Part shown: positions 13,922-21,984 of the stretch, in pieces
Numbering within the stretch: the first letter of the stretch is position 1
How the letters are laid out: every line of letters starts with the position of its first letter
IMG/VR virus record: IMGVR_UViG_3300042343_000284
Location: 1-21,984 of that record
Origin: a virus
Length of the DNA: 21,984 nucleotides
Direction: 5' to 3' (one strand)
Position numbers and translations under genes: made by a program
Notes under the pieces: generated by a model
What the model saw: only the letters and a program-made list of their open reading frames with translations
Told to the model about the DNA's origin: nothing
Database searches by the model: none

Positions 13922-15382
13922 TTAAGAGACTACGTATTGTTTACCGTCTGGCGCCTTGTATACTGGCTTCCCTTTTGATGTACCAATTTGCACAGAATTA
14001 GCTGGTATTCCTGGTGGCAATTGTGCCTGAACTCCACCGCCAAGTGTAGAAAGATTCATTAACTCTCTGGCCTTTTGAGCTTTTTCAATCTCACTTAATG
14101 CCATATTCTTAGGGTCAATAGCAATTGCCTTATACGCTTCTTCAAACGTCATCACGCCAGCCTTGCCTTGACCCTGAATCTTACTAGCCAACTCTGGGTC
14201 TGTTTTGTAAAGCTGAGCCAAAAATTCAACTGATGATGGTTTAGTTGCTGCCAATCTCTGAACTTCCAACATCTTCTCTTTGTTAGCAACGTCAGCACGT
14301 TCTTTTTGGATTTCTATAAGGTCTTTGAGACGCTCACGCTCTTCTTTACGTAGTCCACGAACGTCTTCACCATAACCTTTAGCGGCAGCTGAGGCGCCTT
14401 TGCCTATATTGGCAAGCGCATAAGGTGATTCTCCACCCATAATGTTTAAGCCAGCCTCTAATAAACGCATGTATTTTGCATCTTCGCGAGCGTCTTTAGA
14501 AGACTCGCCAGCATCCATAAGCATCTTTTCATACTTAGATAAAGCATCTTCTTTAACTGCTTCAATAGGCTTTTCTTTGTTTTTAGTGGTAACGTTACCG
14601 GCTAAAGTGTTCGTGTTAGCCGCTAATTTAGCTGCACGTTCTTTCTCAAAAGCAATAGTATCTTGGTCAAACTTCTTCATGGCATCATCAGCCAATCTCT
14701 TCTCAGCATTCTTAACTTCTTGAAGGTTTTGGTCTGGACGCATTTTACCTTCAGCAACTAAGTTACCTTTTTCTGTAGGTTTATCTCCTACAAACATAGG
14801 TATTTCGCCAGTTCTTGCTTTGCGACCTTTTTCGTACGTACTCATACCGTCACCACTAAAGAGACCAGAAATTCCTTCACGGAACTTAGAACCAGTAATT
14901 GGGTTGTACTCTTTAATAAAGTCTGCAAAACCAGCTGGAATGTTTGCTATTGCTTGTGAACGCTGTAAATATGGGTTGTTTCTAATGTATTCAGCACGCT
15001 CTTCCTCAGTCATTTCCTCAACTAAGTCCCCTTTAGCAAAGGCAACGATACCGCCACCAGCCATAGACTGCTCTTGGAACATTCCTGGGTTTACAGGCAA
15101 TTGACCGATACCAACATCTGTTTGCTGTTCTGGGGCTGGTTGTTCTGCAACTGCATTGCGTTGCATCAACTGCTCCATTATTGTAGGTTGCTGTCCTTGT
15201 GCCTTTAGTGCCTGATTGCGCGCTGATGCTTCAGCCATTTCAGCTTTACGGGAAAGGATTGGAGCAATCATATCCTCACGGATTTGCTTCCTTTGGGCCA
15301 TCTGCATAATCATTGCTTGTGGCAATGCTGCTAGGTCATCTATTGAATCTGTTTGCGTTCTAAGTGCGCTAAGAATACTCAT
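13922..15382 (-). CDS. Putative internal virion/structural protein (486 aa)
   Basis: Starts at ATG 15382 with AAGGA. The N-terminal 80 residues are glutamine/alanine/methionine-rich helices (for example MIMQMAQRKQIREDMIAP, 24-41). A short glycine motif MAGGGIVAFAKGD is at 107-119. The middle (about 180-380) is long helical coiled coil rich in lysine, glutamate and alanine, and includes a YMRLLEAGLNIMGGESPYALANIGKG-type segment around 305-330, which I recall from structural proteins of aquatic podophages. The C-terminus ends in VQIGTSKGKPVYKAPDGKQYV, a beta-hairpin-like tail also seen in such phages. It lies 9 nt before the giant protein gene and is probably co-packaged with it as an internal core or ejection protein. 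Exact role is inferred from position and composition. Confidence 0.75.
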   Translation of the reverse strand: MSILSALRTQTDSIDDLAALPQAMIMQMAQRKQIREDMIAPILSRKAEMAEASARNQALKAQGQQPTIMEQLMQRNAVAEQPAPEQQTDVGIGQLPVNPGMFQEQSMAGGGIVAFAKGDLVEEMTEEERAEYIRNNPYLQRSQAIANIPAGFADFIKEYNPITGSKFREGISGLFSGDGMSTYEKGRKARTGEIPMFVGDKPTEKGNLVAEGKMRPDQNLQEVKNAEKRLADDAMKKFDQDTIAFEKERAAKLAANTNTLAGNVTTKNKEKPIEAVKEDALSKYEKMLMDAGESSKDAREDAKYMRLLEAGLNIMGGESPYALANIGKGASAAAKGYGEDVRGLRKEERERLKDLIEIQKERADVANKEKMLEVQRLAATKPSSVEFLAQLYKTDPELASKIQGQGKAGVMTFEEAYKAIAIDPKNMALSEIEKAQKARELMNLSTLGGGVQAQLPPGIPANSVQIGTSKGKPVYKAPDGKQYVVS

Positions 15383-15390
15383 ATTAATCC

Positions 15391-16731
15391 TTACTTCATC
15401 ATGTTATACAAGGACAAACCAGTCAACCCTGTACCAGCAAGTTGGCTTGCAAAACTTGGGCTAGGTGTAGTAACTGTCTCAGACTTAGCCACATCGCTAA
15501 CAGGAACTCCACGAAGAATGTTTGATAGATTACCAATCTGTTCAGCACTGAAACCAGCTTTACGTAGTACGTCTTGGTATCTAGCATCCAACTCTTGCTG
15601 AGATACTGCACGCTCCAAGTCGCCATAAGCACCAAGAGTTTTAAGACGGTCAATGTCAGCAGCTTGACGAGCAACGCCAGCTGATGTCTGATTTGCGCCT
15701 AGCGAACCTAAACCAGCAGCCACTGACGCGCGCTGTTTACTAGCCTCTAATTCAGCTAGTTGATTGGCTTTCTGTGCATCCAAATACTGTGTAGACTCTA
15801 ACTGTTGACGCTGTTGGTCAGCCAACAAGTTCTGTTTTGCAGCCTCTTGTTGCGCTGCTTGATTAGCTAATGCAGCCTGTAATCCTGATTTTGTTCCTAA
15901 GTCTTGAACACCTAACTGAGCAGCTAAGTTTTGCTGACCAACTGTTAAACCAGCCTGTTGATTTGCTAAAGCTGCCTGTAAGTCTGCGGCGCGCTGGTTT
16001 TCAAAACCTTTCATGGCTTGTTCATAAGCGGATTGCGACCCAGTAGCTTGAGTCTTAGCTAATAAATCCATCAAGTTACGAGTATTCTCTGCACCAGCCA
16101 AAGCAGAAGCGGAACCACCGTATGTGCCAGATCTAGCTGAACCTAATGACTGTGCTAGGTTTGCTCTTTGTGCATCACGGATAGCTTGTTGCTTTTGAAC
16201 CTCAACTACTTGATCCATGTAAGTACTCATGAATGGATCCAAAGCTTGTTTGCTAAACTGGTTTGCCGCAACATCAGCAGGACCAGTCATTTGGTAAGTT
16301 GTTAGCGGACCAATACCTACATCCTTAGCGGCAGTCATATCTAGGTCTTGAAGACCCATTGCTTGAATTTGCTGAGGTGTTAGCCCAGACAGCTCATTGT
16401 AAAGATTAGACGCACTGGTCATTGACGCTTGACCTTGACCAAACTCACTAGGAGTTCCCATCGCCTTAAGCTCTGTACCTAGCTGAACCTGTGTCGGAGA
16501 TAAATCTGCAACTCGACCAGCACCACCAAGTCCAGCTGCATTAATAGCATTGCCGTACATCGTGTCATAGTCTTTACTGAATATCTCTTGCGCCTTTGGC
16601 ATTAAGCCAGTAGTAGCTGGAATATAACCAGGAGTGCCTGGCGTACCTACAGCTGGCGTACCCGTATAGTACGGCTCTAGTATCGTTGGGATTGATCCAG
16701 TTGAGACCGATGCGCTTGTTTGAGTTGCCAT
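15391..16731 (-). CDS. Putative internal virion/tail structural protein, Gln/Ala-rich (446 aa)
   Basis: Starts at ATG 16731 after AAAGGG. The first 55 residues are proline/glycine/threonine-rich (ILEPYYTGTPAVGTPGTPGYIP), then helical regions follow. Residues about 175-340 form a long alanine- and glutamine-rich helix with repeated AALANQ and QQ units, and a segment NLAQSLGSARSGTYGGSA at about 191-208 that resembles blocks in other phage virion proteins. The C-terminal part is again helical. No enzymatic motif is present. The composition and position between two other virion genes suggest a core or ejected structural protein. It starts 10 nt after the end of the preceding gene, and its start shares the operon spacing of a late cluster. 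Confidence 0.75.
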   Translation of the reverse strand: MATQTSASVSTGSIPTILEPYYTGTPAVGTPGTPGYIPATTGLMPKAQEIFSKDYDTMYGNAINAAGLGGAGRVADLSPTQVQLGTELKAMGTPSEFGQGQASMTSASNLYNELSGLTPQQIQAMGLQDLDMTAAKDVGIGPLTTYQMTGPADVAANQFSKQALDPFMSTYMDQVVEVQKQQAIRDAQRANLAQSLGSARSGTYGGSASALAGAENTRNLMDLLAKTQATGSQSAYEQAMKGFENQRAADLQAALANQQAGLTVGQQNLAAQLGVQDLGTKSGLQAALANQAAQQEAAKQNLLADQQRQQLESTQYLDAQKANQLAELEASKQRASVAAGLGSLGANQTSAGVARQAADIDRLKTLGAYGDLERAVSQQELDARYQDVLRKAGFSAEQIGNLSNILRGVPVSDVAKSETVTTPSPSFASQLAGTGLTGLSLYNMMK

Positions 16732-16741
16732 GATTTACCCT

Positions 16742-18193
16742 TTACGCTGGTAAAAATTTATTAGGATTGATTTGACGTCCTTGTTTCTTAGTGCCTGTTC
16801 TGGCGCTACGAACCTTGTCCATCATTGAATATAACTGTTTTGCACCTGCTTTAGATGAACCATTACCTAGGTGAGATACCACATCAGCTGGTATTACAAA
16901 CTCACCATCCGCTAAACGAGCAGGTTGATTGCCGTTAATTGTTGCAGGAATTGAATCACTCATACCATCGCCACCACCAGATAAGTATCTTGGCTGACCA
17001 CCTGCGGCGTAAGTAGCAGTTTCACCACCATACTGCTCTGGTTTATTAGCCAAAGCTTTAATGCCAAAACCAGGAACATCACCGCCAGCGGCATACATAT
17101 AAGGATTTGCTTGCATTGCAGCAATTGCGCTTTCTCTTCCTTTATTGATTCGAGCGTCAAACTCTGCTTGTTCAGCAGCAATTCTTGCGTTCTCAATGTC
17201 TTGTTCTTCTTTAAACTTGTCCATCTCATCAAGCGCTAGAGTACCCGTGTAACCCATGTACATAGGTAGGGCTGTATTTTTCATGGTTGCACCAGATGCC
17301 GCAAATTTTTCCATTGCAGCTTTTCTTATAGCAGGGTCTGAGCTTGTTAAATTAGATATTCCACCACCCACATTTGACAACTTATCTGGGATAGACGTAA
17401 ATTTGTCGGCTAAATTGGAGCCAATATCTTTATAAGTAGATGAATCAGTAGCACTCTTAATGGCGTTAGAAACACCTGTACCAACTTTATCCAGAAAACT
17501 AGGGGCGGCTCCATAAGAACCAGCTGATGCTGGTGCAATACCACCTAAACCACTACTAGCTTCACCAGCCGCGGTACCAATATTAAGTCCTGTTTCACCA
17601 ATTGCACTTGGGTTAATTCCAAAGTTAGATGCACCGCTGCCTAAACCATAAGTTTGAGGGGCAGATGATAATAAATTGGTTGAAGCCGCAGTCGGATCTG
17701 GTACAGCTGGTGCGCCAGCATCTCCAGCAGCTCCTAAGCCTTCACCTAAATTTTGAGCGCCATAAGCCATGGCACCAGCCATAAGGCCACGCTTAAAGTT
17801 GAATCCGTCTTCACCAGCCAAGCCAGCGTACGCAGCGGCACCAATAGGCCCGCCAAAATATGCAGCGGCAGCTTGACCAACTGGGCCAGTAGCCTTAGCT
17901 ACTTCTTGGACTACATCTTGAATAGCACCAGTTATAGGCTGCAAAACTGCATCGTCAAGTGCGCTAAGACCTTTTTTAACTATTTTTACTGGATTAAAAC
18001 TTTTAAGTTTAAAATATTCAGGCAACCCAGTAGCTGGGTTAATCGTTGCTGACCCACCTAAACGCCTAAGTAAAGCCGCCTCTTGCGGGTTAATGTGCGC
18101 TAACATAGTGTCGCCACCACGCCCCATTTGTTGCATCTCTTGGGCGATTGACTTTAATCCGTGGGCTTGGCCGCCCTGTGCGTAATAGTTCAT
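16742..18193 (-). CDS. Putative virion protein with conserved terminal motifs (483 aa)
   Basis: Starts at ATG 18193 with GAGG 5 nt upstream. The N-terminus has YAQGG at 4-8, a block GGDTMLAHINPQEAALLRRL and then GGSATINPATGLPEYF, up to about residue 62. The middle is alanine/glycine-rich with hydrophobic runs (GQAAAAYFGGPIGAAAYAGLAG) and may touch membranes. Near the end are further YAAGG motifs at 367-371 and 395-399 and a block DGMSDSIPATINGNQPARLADG followed by EFVIPADVVSHLGNGS, AGAKQLYSMMDKVRSARTG and INPNKFLPA (about 405-483). I know these end blocks from uncharacterised structural proteins of aquatic podophages; function is unknown. It probably belongs to the internal virion set. Confidence 0.8.
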   Translation of the reverse strand: MNYYAQGGQAHGLKSIAQEMQQMGRGGDTMLAHINPQEAALLRRLGGSATINPATGLPEYFKLKSFNPVKIVKKGLSALDDAVLQPITGAIQDVVQEVAKATGPVGQAAAAYFGGPIGAAAYAGLAGEDGFNFKRGLMAGAMAYGAQNLGEGLGAAGDAGAPAVPDPTAASTNLLSSAPQTYGLGSGASNFGINPSAIGETGLNIGTAAGEASSGLGGIAPASAGSYGAAPSFLDKVGTGVSNAIKSATDSSTYKDIGSNLADKFTSIPDKLSNVGGGISNLTSSDPAIRKAAMEKFAASGATMKNTALPMYMGYTGTLALDEMDKFKEEQDIENARIAAEQAEFDARINKGRESAIAAMQANPYMYAAGGDVPGFGIKALANKPEQYGGETATYAAGGQPRYLSGGGDGMSDSIPATINGNQPARLADGEFVIPADVVSHLGNGSSKAGAKQLYSMMDKVRSARTGTKKQGRQINPNKFLPA

Positions 18194-18227
18194 GCGAACC
18201 TCATTGGGTTATTTATGTTGAATGTTA

Positions 18228-18902
18228 TCATGTTGTAAGCGCCGATACAAACGTTATTGAACCAATAGCAGACGGAGTTGCTGGGTATGCCATTGGAGTT
18301 GTTTGGGCTACTTCACTATATATGTATACACCTGTACCGCCACCAGATGTTGCTGCTTGGTCTGTACCCCACCATAAACCTACTTCATCGCCAGCATTTA
18401 GGGCAAATACAACCTCTGAGTAACCGCAAACAAATGCAGGTTCACTAGCGCTTTTACGGGCTTGCAAGGTAAAAGTGGTTGTTGAGTTAGGTACGTCTGC
18501 TGCTGAAGTAGAGCCGTTTATACGCAGCCAAACAACAGCGTTATGGATATCGTTAGCATCATTAGCAAACTGTAGGCTGTAAGTAATCTTATAAATACCA
18601 GAACGTTGGGCAGTAGCGGTATTACCCACGTTCAACGTAAACTGATTACCAAAACTAGTGGTGTCCCAATTTACGATTGTTGCTGTGTTATTACCAGTTG
18701 CGTATTGTGTACCACTATCTGATGCTTCAATAAACGGAAAACTTAAAAAACTACCGCCGCCTGTATTGGCTAGTTGAGTTAAAGACTCGCCTAAACGATT
18801 GAAATATAAACGCAAAGCATACTGAAACTGATCCTGTTGACTCTTATCATAGTCAATAGGTGGTAACGGTAACGCTGGAGAAACTACGTTATAGAAACCC
18901 AT
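18228..18902 (-). CDS. Tail fibre/appendage protein with jelly-roll domain (224 aa)
   Basis: The 224-aa protein has an N-terminal helical segment (SQQDQFQYALRLYFNRLGESLTQLAN, about 21-46) that fits a trimerising stalk, followed by a glycine-rich hinge and a beta-rich domain from about residue 52 to the end. That domain (TIVNWDTTSFGNQFTL, then RSGIYKITYSLQF, then AVVWLRINGSTSA, then VFALNAGDEVGLWW) is typical of C1q/TNF-like jelly rolls found at tips of phage tail fibres. It shares one base with the nozzle gene stop (TAATG), so both are probably translated together. Likely receptor-binding or attachment role. The protein is short for a complete fibre, so other fibre parts may lie elsewhere. 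Confidence 0.75.
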   Translation of the reverse strand: MGFYNVVSPALPLPPIDYDKSQQDQFQYALRLYFNRLGESLTQLANTGGGSFLSFPFIEASDSGTQYATGNNTATIVNWDTTSFGNQFTLNVGNTATAQRSGIYKITYSLQFANDANDIHNAVVWLRINGSTSAADVPNSTTTFTLQARKSASEPAFVCGYSEVVFALNAGDEVGLWWGTDQAATSGGGTGVYIYSEVAQTTPMAYPATPSAIGSITFVSALTT

Positions 18903-20797
18903 TATCGTTTGCCATCCTTCTGACCTTCAAGTCTTGGATTGCCTAGTTGCCATTGAACATCTAGGTCAATTGAAGATGCTTTAAATGCCATCTGACGCGC
19001 TCTTGCACGAATAAACACTTGGTTTGTGTACTGCTCAACAGGTATAGAGGTTGTTTCAACAACAGGCTCTTCTGCCTCTGTTTGGTAATTTGCACCAGGA
19101 AAGTTGCGTGGCTTAATTGTTACGTAAGCGGTTGGCGTTGCTGCTGTTGAACCCTGAAAAGAAAAGTCAGGAATGATTCTTTTAATCAACATAAACTCAG
19201 TGCCGTCTTCTAAATCAAAGTCTGATGACTGGATATAAGAAGACATTGGTAATATATCATCGTTTGTGCCGCGCTCTTGGTCGTAAATAATGCCAGTACT
19301 CCAAGTAGTTGGGTCTGTATAAACCGCTTGTGGGTATTGACGTAACGGGCTATCTAACCATGCAGAGCGCTCAATGTCTCCGTAGTACCATATCTTTTCT
19401 AAATGGTTGTAGATAACATATTTGTTATTGTATTGAGAGTTTGCGCTAGGGTAGAACCACCAAATCTCGTTCCATCCCTCGTTAGTTGAGCAGATAATCT
19501 GATCTATTTGACCGTAATTGATGTCTTCAAAAACATGGTTTCTTAACGTACTTGGTAATGTTTGAACGCTACCAGTGTAGAAATAGAACTTATCTTTACC
19601 CATCCAGTATGCTGTATTGTTTACAACAGAAACGGCTCTAGGGCTAATAATTGATATGTTGTCTGACATCTCTGTCAAACTAAATACGGATGTTGTTCCA
19701 GTGAACTGCATTGAATTCAACGTCGCATCAGTGAAAACCAATATCTCTTGGCGTGTTGGAATGGCTCTAATAATTTTAGATCCTCGAGAAACTCGCAAGA
19801 AACCAGCAGATGATGTTGGTCCAGGAGTCCAATTTTCAGGTGCGTTCTGGCTTGCCCATCTAATTAGTAGAGGGTCAAAATCACTGCCTAGGTAGGGCGT
19901 GGCTCCAAATGCAAGTAAATGTTTATCGTTTTGGGATACTAAAGCTTGAGTGACTTCTGTTGGAACATCTGTGGCGCCACCAACAGCTGACAACAATATG
20001 GCATTTGTATCTAAAGCAGTTGACGGGTTTGAAGATGATCCGCGCTCCCAAATGTAAAGTGGGCCATTACGGATGTTCATAATCAAGTCATTATCAAACT
20101 GATCAAAGAACCAATCCTGTTGTTGTAATGAGACAGGTACAGTTGATCCAGAACCCCATGCGCCACGTCCCCATGTTGAAGTACCCCAACCATAACCAAA
20201 AGTTGTGATTGGAAAACCAACAGGAATCTGAAACTTGGCGGTAATGGCAGTTCCACCTTCATTTGAGGTGGTTGATGTAGCAGCTGTTGTGGTTTGAATT
20301 GTAAAGTTGTCTACATCAACAACGGAAGCAATCTTAAATGACGTATTAAATTCAATTTGCGGTATGCCACCTATTGGGCCTACAACGCCAGAAAACGTTA
20401 CCCAATCTCCCACTGCGGCGCCACTGGTAACTATATTGACATTAACAGATGTGGAACCGTTTGTTGTATCAAAGCAGTTATCAGTTGTAGGAGTTGTTGA
20501 AGTGGTGTACGTTGCTCTTAATGGAGTGATGTCGTATAAGTTGCCACCTACGTCAATGTAAACCTTTTGATTTGTTCCTAATGCTAGTAAGTTATCGCCA
20601 AAAGTTGTAGTCCAACCAAACATTTGACGGCATGCACCGATAAGAGTATTTACAGTATATTTAAGCCAGCCACCAATCTTTTGAGGATAGCTTGATCTAA
20701 ACCTAATTTTGTCGCAAGCAAACCAACCACCCTCGTTAGCATAGTTCGTTTGGTCTCTATTAACACCAGGCTTAAATTGTAATTTCTGTAATGGCAT
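18902..20797 (-). CDS. Tail nozzle/stabilisation protein, T7 gp12 / P22 gp10-like
   Basis: The 631-aa protein starts at ATG 20797 after an AGGG. The opening LQFKPGVNRDQTNYANEGGWF (6-26) and IRFRSSYPQKIGGW (31-44) are the signature start of the beta-propeller tail proteins of aquatic podophages, which correspond to P22 gp10 and T7 gp12 at the tip of a short tail. The sequence is rich in beta strands, glycine, threonine and aromatic residues across its length, with no signal peptide or coiled coil. A threonine-rich insert (TTTAATSTTSNEGGTA, around 165-180) may be a loop or inserted domain. Tail nozzle identity supports short-tailed morphology. The fibre gene follows directly, and the endolysin gene lies 8 nt upstream. 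Homology to the T7/P22 proteins is inferred. Confidence 0.8.
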   Translation of the reverse strand: MPLQKLQFKPGVNRDQTNYANEGGWFACDKIRFRSSYPQKIGGWLKYTVNTLIGACRQMFGWTTTFGDNLLALGTNQKVYIDVGGNLYDITPLRATYTTSTTPTTDNCFDTTNGSTSVNVNIVTSGAAVGDWVTFSGVVGPIGGIPQIEFNTSFKIASVVDVDNFTIQTTTAATSTTSNEGGTAITAKFQIPVGFPITTFGYGWGTSTWGRGAWGSGSTVPVSLQQQDWFFDQFDNDLIMNIRNGPLYIWERGSSSNPSTALDTNAILLSAVGGATDVPTEVTQALVSQNDKHLLAFGATPYLGSDFDPLLIRWASQNAPENWTPGPTSSAGFLRVSRGSKIIRAIPTRQEILVFTDATLNSMQFTGTTSVFSLTEMSDNISIISPRAVSVVNNTAYWMGKDKFYFYTGSVQTLPSTLRNHVFEDINYGQIDQIICSTNEGWNEIWWFYPSANSQYNNKYVIYNHLEKIWYYGDIERSAWLDSPLRQYPQAVYTDPTTWSTGIIYDQERGTNDDILPMSSYIQSSDFDLEDGTEFMLIKRIIPDFSFQGSTAATPTAYVTIKPRNFPGANYQTEAEEPVVETTSIPVEQYTNQVFIRARARQMAFKASSIDLDVQWQLGNPRLEGQKDGKR

Positions 20798-20805
20798 GGT
20801 TTACC

Positions 20806-21282
20806 CTAAGATTCATATAGGGCTTTTTCGCCCTTGCGGCGTTTATCTAGCCCTTTTAGCACTTTAACACCAGCTTTGTTCCACTTCAAGAACTCTTCTG
20901 CGGCAGCATCAAATTCTTTTCGGTTGTGCTTCATGCGCAGGGTACTGTTTTGTAGATTACCAAGACCAACATTGAATGAGAAGCTAACCAAAGCATCAAA
21001 CTGACCTTGCGTCAGCTCACCTGGACACAAGCGTTTTACACCTGCTTCAAACCTATTTAGGTCTTTCTTAAGTATATTATTAACCTCATCCATACTTAAA
21101 ACCCGATTCCAACCCGCAGGAATAGGTAGTGCCTTTCTGTCTTCTAACTTAACTCTAGCATGGGTAGGGTCAATAACATGGCCCACGCCTACCGTCCAAA
21201 GCAAAGCGGGACACTGATACGGGGAGGTCTTCACCCCCTCGTCATGTTTAATCATCTCAATAAGCTTTTCGCTTACGTTCAC
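20806..21282 (-). CDS. Endolysin, GH24 T4/P21-type muramidase
   Basis: Starts at GTG 21282 in a GTGA overlap with the holin-like gene. The 158-aa protein has the GH24 active-site layout E15, then the Y-x-C position C24, and T30 in the segment TVGVGH (30-35), matching the E-D-T triad spacing of phage lysozymes (nine and six residues), with cysteine at the aspartate position as in many Y-x-C-P-A-G members. A QFDALVSFSFNVGLG block (93-107) and WNKAGVKVLKGLDKRRKGE (about 134-152) are typical of the C-terminal lobe. There is no signal peptide or SAR helix, so it needs the holin to reach the cell wall. It hydrolyses the glycan strands of peptidoglycan at lysis. Confidence 0.92.
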   Translation of the reverse strand: MNVSEKLIEMIKHDEGVKTSPYQCPALLWTVGVGHVIDPTHARVKLEDRKALPIPAGWNRVLSMDEVNNILKKDLNRFEAGVKRLCPGELTQGQFDALVSFSFNVGLGNLQNSTLRMKHNRKEFDAAAEEFLKWNKAGVKVLKGLDKRRKGEKALYES

Positions 21283-21782
21283 TTTTTAGACCACCCACGT
21301 GATCCGAACCAGTAGCCAATAATACCGCCTAGCATAGCCATCTCGTCATCACTAAAAATCTCATCAGAAATCTTTAACAAGTCATCAATGTTTCCAATAA
21401 CGCCTGGATGCATAAACACGTAAATACCGATACCTACGTTAATCACAAACAACTCAGCCACGAACAAGTAAGTTACCATCGGACGCACTGTAGCCACGAA
21501 TGTAGAAGCCCACGGAGCCGCCTTTTGTAAGACTTTGGCATCATGCTCATAAGCAGCCTTGGTCATATCAGCATCAGTCTGCATCATGACTTGATCTGTA
21601 CGAATCTCTTCTACCTTGGCTTGTGCTGCGTAGCCACGCTCCATCATCTGGATTTCACGCTCTGTCTGCATCTTGGCTAGGTCTAGCTCATGCGCCTTGT
21701 CAGACTTGTCCTGAAAGAATCCCAATACGCTTGGCAATCCTGAGATTAACAAGCCACCTAGTGTTGAAATTAGCGATAACAT
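21279..21782 (-). CDS. Putative holin, 3-TM type
   Basis: The 167-aa product has three hydrophobic segments: residues 2-22 (LSLISTLGGLLISGLPSVLGF), about 102-124 (MVTYLFVAELFVINVGIGIYVF) and a glycine-rich C-terminal segment at about 149-163 (AMLGGIIGYWFGS). Between the first two lies a charged helix (about 25-88) rich in glutamate, lysine and methionine. The RPMVTY stretch is reminiscent of the GTA_holin_3TM family. Position supports the call: it lies directly upstream of, and overlaps, the endolysin gene. It would form pores that release endolysin through the inner membrane. The long N-terminal domain is unlike small lambda-type holins, so a regulatory or different role is possible. AGGAC is the ribosome binding site. 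Confidence 0.75.
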   Translation of the reverse strand: MLSLISTLGGLLISGLPSVLGFFQDKSDKAHELDLAKMQTEREIQMMERGYAAQAKVEEIRTDQVMMQTDADMTKAAYEHDAKVLQKAAPWASTFVATVRPMVTYLFVAELFVINVGIGIYVFMHPGVIGNIDDLLKISDEIFSDDEMAMLGGIIGYWFGSRGWSKK

Positions 21783-21783
21783 T

Positions 21784-21969
21784 TTATTGTCCTAAACGGT
21801 TAGTTGTTGCACGTTTCAATGTGTTCATCTCAGAGCGTAGTGTAGAACTTGTTACATCTAGCTCAACCTTTTGTGCAGCCAAGCCAGAACGTAATTCTTT
21901 CTGTGTGCTTTCTGCAACAATCTTGGCTTCGCGCGCTGCCATCAACGCCTCTGCTAAACGCTCCTGCAT
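21784..21969 (-). CDS. Coiled-coil protein, possibly partial (61+ aa)
   Basis: The frame from ATG 21969 gives 61 residues that are one long charged helix (RLAEALMAAREAKIVAEST and onwards). No stop lies between this ATG and the window edge in the same frame, so the gene might begin further upstream. On the other hand, TAATAG in a different frame and a distant GAGG just before it fit a start here. It sits one base from the holin-like gene, so it belongs to the lysis/late operon. A spanin is conceivable from position, but no membrane segment or lipobox is seen in the part visible. Function unknown. Confidence 0.55.
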   Translation of the reverse strand: MQERLAEALMAAREAKIVAESTQKELRSGLAAQKVELDVTSSTLRSEMNTLKRATTNRLGQ

Positions 21970-21984
21970 CTTAGCTATTACCTC

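Noticed and set aside
8064-15601. Numerous plus-strand frames opposite the late operon
   Set aside because: They are antisense shadows of the large coding regions, lack ribosome sites and have unnatural amino-acid composition.
18228-18902. Diversity-generating retroelement target in the tail fibre
   Set aside because: No reverse transcriptase, template repeat or accessory gene is visible in the window.

Overview
The window looks like part of the genome of a tailed double-stranded DNA phage, most likely a lytic podovirus-like phage of a Gram-negative (probably proteobacterial, aquatic) host. The reasons are wall-to-wall genes, two long convergent operons, a recombination cassette (Cas4/RecB-type nuclease, ERF annealing protein, SSB-like protein), a holin/endolysin pair, a tail nozzle-like protein, and a giant multidomain internal virion protein. 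One small protein carries a Gram-negative style signal peptide. No rRNA, tRNA, integrase, insertion sequence, CRISPR array or reverse transcriptase was seen. Terminase, portal, capsid, DNA polymerase and helicase genes are not in the window and presumably lie outside it. The host assignment is inference.

Left arm, plus strand, 2-7353: an early-type operon of about 21 small genes, many joined by 1-4 nt start/stop overlaps (ATGA, TAATG, TGATG). It opens with a tiny membrane protein and a PD-(D/E)XK nuclease with four cysteines. A strikingly AT-rich 376-aa gene of unknown function follows, then a small conserved phage protein, an ERF annealing protein and an SSB-like protein ending in DEDLPF. 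After these come a coiled-coil protein, an unknown protein, a ribbon-helix-helix protein, several tiny membrane proteins and a signal-peptide protein. A 2OG-Fe(II) oxygenase-like protein, conserved phage proteins of unknown role, a winged-helix protein and a YbcO/DUF1364-like zinc nuclease complete the arm. Nuclease, ERF and SSB-like protein plausibly form an exonuclease-annealase recombination module.

Right arm, minus strand, 21984 down to 7343: a late operon. In transcription order it holds a coiled-coil protein (possibly partial), a 3-TM holin candidate, a GH24 endolysin, a T7 gp12/P22 gp10-like nozzle protein and a jelly-roll tail fibre. Three glycine/alanine-rich virion proteins follow, and then a 2189-aa polyvalent protein. 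That last protein combines an N-terminal hydrophobic region, coiled coils, an HExxH metallopeptidase-like domain, two tandem ADP-ribosyltransferase-like modules and a long LPD38-like C-terminal part with a membrane segment. It resembles an ejected internal virion protein that carries enzymes into the host.

The two arms meet tail to tail, with an 11-nt overlap of the last codons (7343-7353) and no recognisable terminator. No gene-free stretch exceeds about 40 bases, so promoters for both operons must lie outside the window or inside genes. The most interesting parts are the giant protein, whose two ART modules share near-identical edges but different cores, and the AT-rich gene inserted in the recombination cassette.
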